Program-made: the position numbers and the translations under genes
Notes under the pieces: model-generated
Database searches by the model: none
What the model saw: the letters and a program-made list of their open reading frames with translations, nothing else
What the model was told of the DNA's origin: nothing
DNA from: Candidatus Pantoea gossypiicola
GTDB lineage: Bacteria > Pseudomonadota > Gammaproteobacteria > Enterobacterales > Enterobacteriaceae
NCBI RefSeq assembly: GCF_008632075.1
Contig: NZ_VWVM01000001.1
Coordinates: forward strand, 186,001 to 250,000
DNA: 64,000 bases
Direction of reading: 5' to 3'
Shown here: piece by piece, positions 59,676 to 64,000 of the stretch
How positions within the stretch are numbered: position 1 is the first letter of the stretch
How the letters are laid out: the number at the start of each line of letters is the position of its first letter

Positions 59676-60599
59676 TTACTCTTCGTCATCCAGCAGCAAT
59701 GTACCTTCTGGATTGTTGCTCAGATTATACGGATCATTGGTGGACTGCATGGCGTTGAAGATAGCCAGTGCCAGCTCATTATCGCTGTCAGGATTGCGGC
59801 ACAGCAGATATTGCGTATCTGGCAGAACCGGCAGGCCTTCCGCCGCTCCCATCACGCGCAGTTCCGGACTCATCATCTCTACCGGACGCGCAGTTACGCC
59901 CAGTCCCGCTTTCACTGCGGCTCGCACTGCAGCCAGTGTGGAAGCGACGTAGGAGATGCGCCACGGGATGCCCGCTTCATTAAGATGATCAATGGCCATA
60001 TCGCGGTAAGGACTTGGCTCATCCAGCAGCACCAATGGAATGGCTTCGCCGCGCTGGAAGATATAATCCGCTGCGCAGTACCACAAGGTAGGTGAAGTAC
60101 GCAGGACCTGATAGGTAAAGTTGCCCGGGCTAGAGGTCGTCACAACCAGGTCCACTTCACCCTGATTGAGCATTTCCATCATAAATGGATTACGTTTAAC
60201 CCGAACATCGATTGCCAGTTTCGGATAAACCGAGGTTACCCGGTTTAACAGGAAAGGCAGAATAGTGTCAGAGGTGTCATCAGAGGCACCAATGGTCAGC
60301 ACACCCTGAATATTACTGTACATCAGTGAGGTGCAGGCTTCGTCATTGAAACGAAGGATTTTTCTGGCATAGCCTAAAAGCTGGATCCCGTGCTCTGTTA
60401 ACAGCTTATTACGTCCATGTCTGGCAAACAGCTCTTTACCTACCAATTGTTCCAGACGCTGCATCTGCTGACTGACTGCTGACTGGGTTCTGCAGACCGC
60501 TGCAGCGGCCGCTGCAAAGGTATTCAAATCCGCAACGGCAACGAAAGTTCTCAGCAGATCGAGGTCGAGATTGAGTATCGGACGATTTGCATTAGTCAT
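59676..60599 (-). CDS. lrhA: LysR-family regulator LrhA (HexA/PecT type)
   Basis: The protein has 307 residues (312 in E. coli). The N-terminal winged helix-turn-helix (about 10-70) contains [20 protein letters not shown]. The effector-binding domain follows ([35 protein letters not shown]). It ends in an acidic tail, TLLLDDEE. LrhA represses flhDC and fimbrial genes; its plant-pathogen homologues HexA/PecT control exoenzymes and motility, and in Pantoea relatives exopolysaccharide and virulence. It lies upstream of nuo, as in E. coli, with its own terminator. Confidence 0.97.
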   Translation of the reverse strand: MTNANRPILNLDLDLLRTFVAVADLNTFAAAAAAVCRTQSAVSQQMQRLEQLVGKELFARHGRNKLLTEHGIQLLGYARKILRFNDEACTSLMYSNIQGVLTIGASDDTSDTILPFLLNRVTSVYPKLAIDVRVKRNPFMMEMLNQGEVDLVVTTSSPGNFTYQVLRTSPTLWYCAADYIFQRGEAIPLVLLDEPSPYRDMAIDHLNEAGIPWRISYVASTLAAVRAAVKAGLGVTARPVEMMSPELRVMGAAEGLPVLPDTQYLLCRNPDSDNELALAIFNAMQSTNDPYNLSNNPEGTLLLDDEE

Positions 60600-61563
60600 G
60601 TTTTTTCTTCACTTATAAGATTTTTACGAACTACTACCCTGGTGTTATTACAAGCTTATCAAAGTGATAAGCGGTAATGGTGCTTAATGACAGCCCTGTG
60701 TGAAGACTGACATAAAAAAATTTCATCCGGAACCGGCACTGCTGACTCAACTAAACGGGTCACGGTGCTGCAAAGACAGATACAACTTCTGAACCGATGG
60801 CGCTGGGATGCGCAAATGCAGGAAGCTGCGTAGTTGTCTTATTCCCACCAGAAACATTGGGGCGGGATAAAAATCGCACTTTACAGGCCAGCAAGACGAA
60901 GCGGCTATGTGCATTAAATAATAAATTATACTTAATCATTTTTGACTTCAAAATGGAAATGATTTTGTGAAAAGCGCTGTAAATTTTGTGCTAAAGGCAT
61001 TTCCGGACCCTTATGCCATATTATTGATCACTTTTTAAGCCTTCAGCGTTCCGAAATTTAGTGAAGAAGTGTTAAGTACTGCTCACAATGCTGATAAAAG
61101 CGCACCAGAAATACCTCTTCATTTGGTACTTTTCCGGCGATCACAAGACCTTAAACAGGCCACTCTTAAGCAGCGTTAAGGCGTAGACGTTGCACGAATT
61201 ACAAAATTGTCCATAAAGTGAACATTTATAAAATATCATTTAACTATTTACCTAAGTGTATATTTCAGGGGCAAAGAAAAGCGCTCTTTCCATAACGTTC
61301 ATATAGCATTTCACAATACCAGAGCCATATGTTGTCTCAGCACCCCCTTTGGGTAGATTAAAATATTTCCATATGCATTGTTTTTGGTTTTATCAACCAC
61401 CTCAAGCCTCGGTAAATATTTTTTACGCTACTCACCGTCTGAAAAGTTGTCGAACCCGCCAAAACGGGGTGTCACCCTTCATTTGTGACCGGCAGGAGAG
61501 TACATTGTGCTGGTTCGATTTCAGTGGCAGCCAAAAAGGATTCTGCCCGTTAAGGCGGTAACA
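60600..61563. promoter_or_regulatory. Long divergent intergenic region between lrhA and alaA
   Basis: A 964-base AT-rich region with no convincing gene; the 63-codon frame on the minus strand at 60760-60951 lacks support. In E. coli lrhA has a long 5' leader with autoregulation and small-RNA control, and the same may hold here. A dyad is seen at 60654-60672. Near alaA there is an imperfect hairpin (GTCAC at 61469-61473 with GTGAC at 61483-61487). Confidence 0.5.
60654..60672. repeat. Palindrome upstream of lrhA (candidate LysR-type operator)
   Basis: GCTTATCA, AAG, TGATAAGC: perfect 8-bp arms around a three-base centre, 55 bases upstream of the lrhA start. It contains the LysR-type T-N11-A signature, TATCAAAGTGATA, centred on the dyad. 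LrhA is known to control its own expression. Confidence 0.55.
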
Positions 61564-62781
61564 ATGACTTTTCAAATAGATAAATCCGGAAAACTCGATA
61601 ACGTCTGCTATGACATCCGTGGCCCGGTACTGAAAGAGGCGAAACGCCTCGAAGAAGAAGGCAATAAAGTTCTTAAGCTCAACATCGGCAATCCGGCGCC
61701 GTTCGGTTTCGAAGCACCAGACGAAATTCTGGTCGATGTTATTCGTAATCTTCCCAGTGCTCAGGGCTATTGCGACTCCAAGGGTCTCTATTCCGCCCGT
61801 AAAGCGATCATGCAGCACTATCAGGCGCGCGATATGCGTGATGTCACGGTAGAAGATATCTACATTGGCAACGGCGTTTCAGAACTCATCGTGCAGGCGA
61901 TGCAGGCGTTACTGAACAGCGGCGACGAAATGCTGGTGCCAGCACCTGACTATCCATTGTGGACGGCTGCGGTTTCCCTCTCCAGCGGAAAAGCGGTGCA
62001 CTATCTTTGTGATGAGTCAGCAGGCTGGTTCCCTGACCTGGATGATATCCGCAGCAAGATAACACCGCGTACCCGCGGTATCGTGATTATCAATCCAAAT
62101 AACCCGACCGGCGCGGTCTACAGCAAAGAACTGCTGTTAGAGGTGGTTGAAATTGCGCGTCAGCACAACCTGATCATTTTTGCTGATGAGATCTACGACA
62201 AGATCCTTTATGACGAGGCGCAGCATCATTGTATCGCTGCCCTGGCCCCCGATCTGCTGACCGTGACTTTCAATGGCCTTTCCAAAACCTATCGTGTAGC
62301 CGGTTTCCGTCAGGGCTGGATGGTACTGAACGGCCCGAAGAAACATGCGAAAGGCTACATTGAAGGGCTGGAGATGCTGGCGTCGATGCGCCTGTGTGCC
62401 AACGTACCGGCCCAGCATGCTATTCAGACGGCGCTGGGCGGCTACCAGAGCATCAGCGAATTTATCATGCCTGGCGGTCGTCTTTATGAGCAGCGCCAGC
62501 GTGCCTGGGAATTGATCAACGATATTCCCGGTGTCAGCTGTGTAAAGCCGCAGGGCGCGCTCTACATGTTTCCGAAAATTGACGCCAAAAAATTCAATAT
62601 TTTTGACGATCAAAAAATGGTGCTGGATTTTCTGCTTCAGGAGAAGGTACTGCTGGTACAAGGCAGCGCTTTCAACTGGCCGTGGCCCGATCACCTGCGC
62701 ATTGTTACGCTGCCTCGTGTGGATGATCTGGAGATGGCGATTAATAAATTTGGACGCTTCCTGCAAGGCTATCGCCAGTAG
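61564..62781 (+). CDS. alaA: Alanine-synthesising aminotransferase AlaA
   Basis: The protein has 405 residues, as in E. coli, from MTFQIDKSGKLDNVCYDIRG; the upstream in-frame ATG at 61507 adds 19 residues not seen in the family. It is a fold-type I PLP enzyme with the Schiff-base lysine in FNGLSKTYRVAGFRQGW, the Asn of INPNNPTGAVYS, the Asp-Tyr of IFADEIYDKIL, and the C-terminal Arg in DHLRIVTLPR. It transfers the amino group from glutamate to pyruvate to make alanine. Confidence 0.97.
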   Translation: MTFQIDKSGKLDNVCYDIRGPVLKEAKRLEEEGNKVLKLNIGNPAPFGFEAPDEILVDVIRNLPSAQGYCDSKGLYSARKAIMQHYQARDMRDVTVEDIYIGNGVSELIVQAMQALLNSGDEMLVPAPDYPLWTAAVSLSSGKAVHYLCDESAGWFPDLDDIRSKITPRTRGIVIINPNNPTGAVYSKELLLEVVEIARQHNLIIFADEIYDKILYDEAQHHCIAALAPDLLTVTFNGLSKTYRVAGFRQGWMVLNGPKKHAKGYIEGLEMLASMRLCANVPAQHAIQTALGGYQSISEFIMPGGRLYEQRQRAWELINDIPGVSCVKPQGALYMFPKIDAKKFNIFDDQKMVLDFLLQEKVLLVQGSAFNWPWPDHLRIVTLPRVDDLEMAINKFGRFLQGYRQ

Positions 62782-62792
62782 TCACGCCCGCG

Positions 62793-62829
62793 TATACTGA
62801 CGCTATTTGGGGAGAGCCTGTCTCTCCCC
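62793..62829 (+). promoter_or_regulatory. Candidate -10 box and leader hairpin of yfbR
   Basis: TATACT at 62793-62798 is followed by a perfect hairpin GGGGAGAG (62809-62816) with CTCTCCCC (62822-62829), loop CCTGT. There is no T-run, so it is a leader structure or a partial stop for alaA read-through, 21 bases before the yfbR ATG. Confidence 0.5.
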
Positions 62830-62850
62830 TGCCTGCTAACAGGAACGCGC

Positions 62851-63450
62851 ATGACTCAAAGTCACTTCTTCGCCCATCTCTCCCGTCTCAAGCTGATCAA
62901 TCGCTGGCCGCTGATGCGCAACGTGCGCACCGAAAACGTGTCTGAACACAGTCTGCAGGTCGCCATGGTGGCGCACGCGCTGGCCGTCATCAAAAATCTC
63001 AAATTCAGCGGCTCGCTTAACGCCGACCGCATCGCCATGCTGGCGCTTTATCATGACGCCAGCGAAGTGCTGACCGGCGACCTGCCAACGCCGGTCAAGT
63101 ATTACAACGCACAAATTGCTCATGAATATAAAAAAATCGAGAAAATTGCGCAGCAGAAGCTGATTGAGATGTTGCCGGAAGAGTTTCAGACGATCTATCG
63201 CCCGTTGATCGACGAGCATCTGCATAGCGAAGAGGAGCAGGCCGTGGTGAAACAGGCGGATGCGCTCTGTGCCTATGTAAAATGTCTTGAGGAGCTGTCT
63301 GCCGGCAACAACGAATTCCTGCTGGCCAAAGCGCGGCTGGAAAAGACCTTAGCGCAGCGGCGCTCACCAGAGATGGATTACTTCGTTGAGGTGTTCATTC
63401 CGAGCTTCAGCCTGTCGCTGGATGAAATCTCGCAGGATACGCCACTGTAA
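62851..63450 (+). CDS. yfbR: 5'-deoxynucleotidase YfbR
   Basis: The protein has 199 residues, identical in length to E. coli YfbR. It is an HD-domain phosphohydrolase with metal ligands His33 ([12 protein letters not shown]), His68-Asp69 ([20 protein letters not shown]) and Asp137 ([13 protein letters not shown]). It removes phosphate from 5'-deoxyribonucleoside monophosphates in nucleotide salvage. An AGGAA box precedes the ATG. It is convergent with yfbT across a short terminator. Confidence 0.97.
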   Translation: MTQSHFFAHLSRLKLINRWPLMRNVRTENVSEHSLQVAMVAHALAVIKNLKFSGSLNADRIAMLALYHDASEVLTGDLPTPVKYYNAQIAHEYKKIEKIAQQKLIEMLPEEFQTIYRPLIDEHLHSEEEQAVVKQADALCAYVKCLEELSAGNNEFLLAKARLEKTLAQRRSPEMDYFVEVFIPSFSLSLDEISQDTPL

Positions 63451-63480
63451 GCCCGACGGTCTGGCCGCCGGGCTAATCTT
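63451..63480. terminator. Terminator between convergent yfbR and yfbT
   Basis: Stem GCCCG (63451-63455) with CGGGC (63469-63473), one A-C mismatch, then CGG with CCG, followed by TAATCTTT on the plus strand. It occupies the whole gap. Confidence 0.75.
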
Positions 63481-64000
63481 TAAGCCTGCTGACTGAAGGT
63501 AAAGCTGCCATCAGACTCACGAGTGACCACCAGCGACGCCAGTGATTCGAGCCGAAGCGCCACGTCATCCAGTCGCGGCGTCTCCGCCGGAGGATTGATA
63601 GCAATTACCGTACAGCCCGCGTTCAGGCCAGACAAAATACCCGCGGGTGCATCTTCTGCCACCACACATGACGTCGCCGCTAACCCCAGCTTCTCCGCCC
63701 CCAGCAGATAAGGATCGGGCTCAGGTTTGCCTTTAGCAACCTGCTCGGCAGTAATAAACACCGCAGGTTTCGGCAAGCCTGCAGCTTTATGTCGGGCATG
63801 CGCAACCGGCACCGAACCGGAGGTGACAATGGCCCAGGGGATCTGCAGCGCGTTCAGCCGGTTCAGCAGCGCTCTGGCACCTGGCAGCGCCTGCACACCG
63901 TCGGTGTCTGCCGCTTCAGCCTGCTCAAGCGCGACAAACTCAGCCTGAATAGCCTCTTCCGACTGGCCTGCCATGAAATGACGCAGAGAGGTAATCGCCT
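63480..64000 (-). CDS. yfbT: HAD-family sugar phosphatase YfbT, C-terminal part
   Basis: The 3' part of the gene (173 codons) is present; the 5' end, with the catalytic DxD motif, lies beyond the window. The frame is open to the window edge (AITSLRHFMAGQSEEA). HAD motif II (PWAIVTSGS), motif III Lys (AEQVAKGKPEPDPYLLGAE) and motif IV (CVVAEDAPAGILSGLNAGC) are intact. The E. coli homologue dephosphorylates hexitol and sugar phosphates and is also named HxpA. Confidence 0.92.
   Translation of the reverse strand, partial: AITSLRHFMAGQSEEAIQAEFVALEQAEAADTDGVQALPGARALLNRLNALQIPWAIVTSGSVPVAHARHKAAGLPKPAVFITAEQVAKGKPEPDPYLLGAEKLGLAATSCVVAEDAPAGILSGLNAGCTVIAINPPAETPRLDDVALRLESLASLVVTRESDGSFTFSQQA

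Noticed and set aside
60760-60951. 63-codon minus-strand frame in the lrhA-alaA gap
   Set aside because: No ribosome-binding site, no recognisable family, and AT-rich non-coding composition.
61505-61540. tRNA-like GGTTCGATTTC in the alaA leader
   Set aside because: Only the T-loop-like stretch fits; no acceptor, D or anticodon stems can be drawn around it.

Overview
The window is chromosomal DNA from a member of the Enterobacterales. The core gene set and protein sequences point to the Erwiniaceae, most likely Pantoea or a close relative; this is inferred from remembered family sequences, not from a search. Nearly all of it is protein-coding. I see no rRNA, tRNA, CRISPR array, insertion sequence, phage gene or plasmid function.

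Region 1 (1-22637, minus strand) is a type I secretion and giant-adhesin locus. In transcription order it holds a 6001-residue BapA-type protein with 55 Ig-like repeats, a strong terminator, a 638-residue Ig-repeat protein with its own leader, a TolC-family outer-membrane channel, and the first 231 codons of a LapB-type ABC exporter that runs off the window. The likely arrangement is that the exporter and TolC-like channel move the giant adhesin, and perhaps its small companion, to the cell surface for biofilm formation. The membrane-fusion subunit is not in the window.

Region 2 (22638-30756) has an AT-rich divergent intergenic region with two perfect palindromes, an MFS transporter, and the envelope-stress phosphorelay rcsD-rcsB, with convergent rcsC.

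Region 3 (30757-41600) carries gyrA (wild-type quinolone-target residues), divergent ubiG, the aerobic ribonucleotide reductase operon nrdA-nrdB-yfaE behind a leader with likely NrdR and DnaA sites, CinA-like yfaY, and elaB. Three copies of an intergenic palindromic element lie here, two between rcsC and gyrA and one after yfaE. Their layout is conserved but their arm sequences differ.

Region 4 (41601-59038) has Tat-exported glucan protein opgD, acetyltransferase elaA, and the complete 13-gene respiratory complex I operon, read nuoA-B-CD-E-F-G-H-I-J-K-L-M-N on the minus strand.

Region 5 (59039-64000) has the LysR regulator lrhA upstream of nuo, the aminotransferase alaA, the 5'-deoxynucleotidase yfbR, and the 3' part of a HAD phosphatase (yfbT) cut by the window end. 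Apart from the adhesin locus, the MFS gene and the position of opgD, the gene content is a contracted version of the E. coli rcs-gyrA-nrd-ela-nuo-lrh-yfb neighbourhood.
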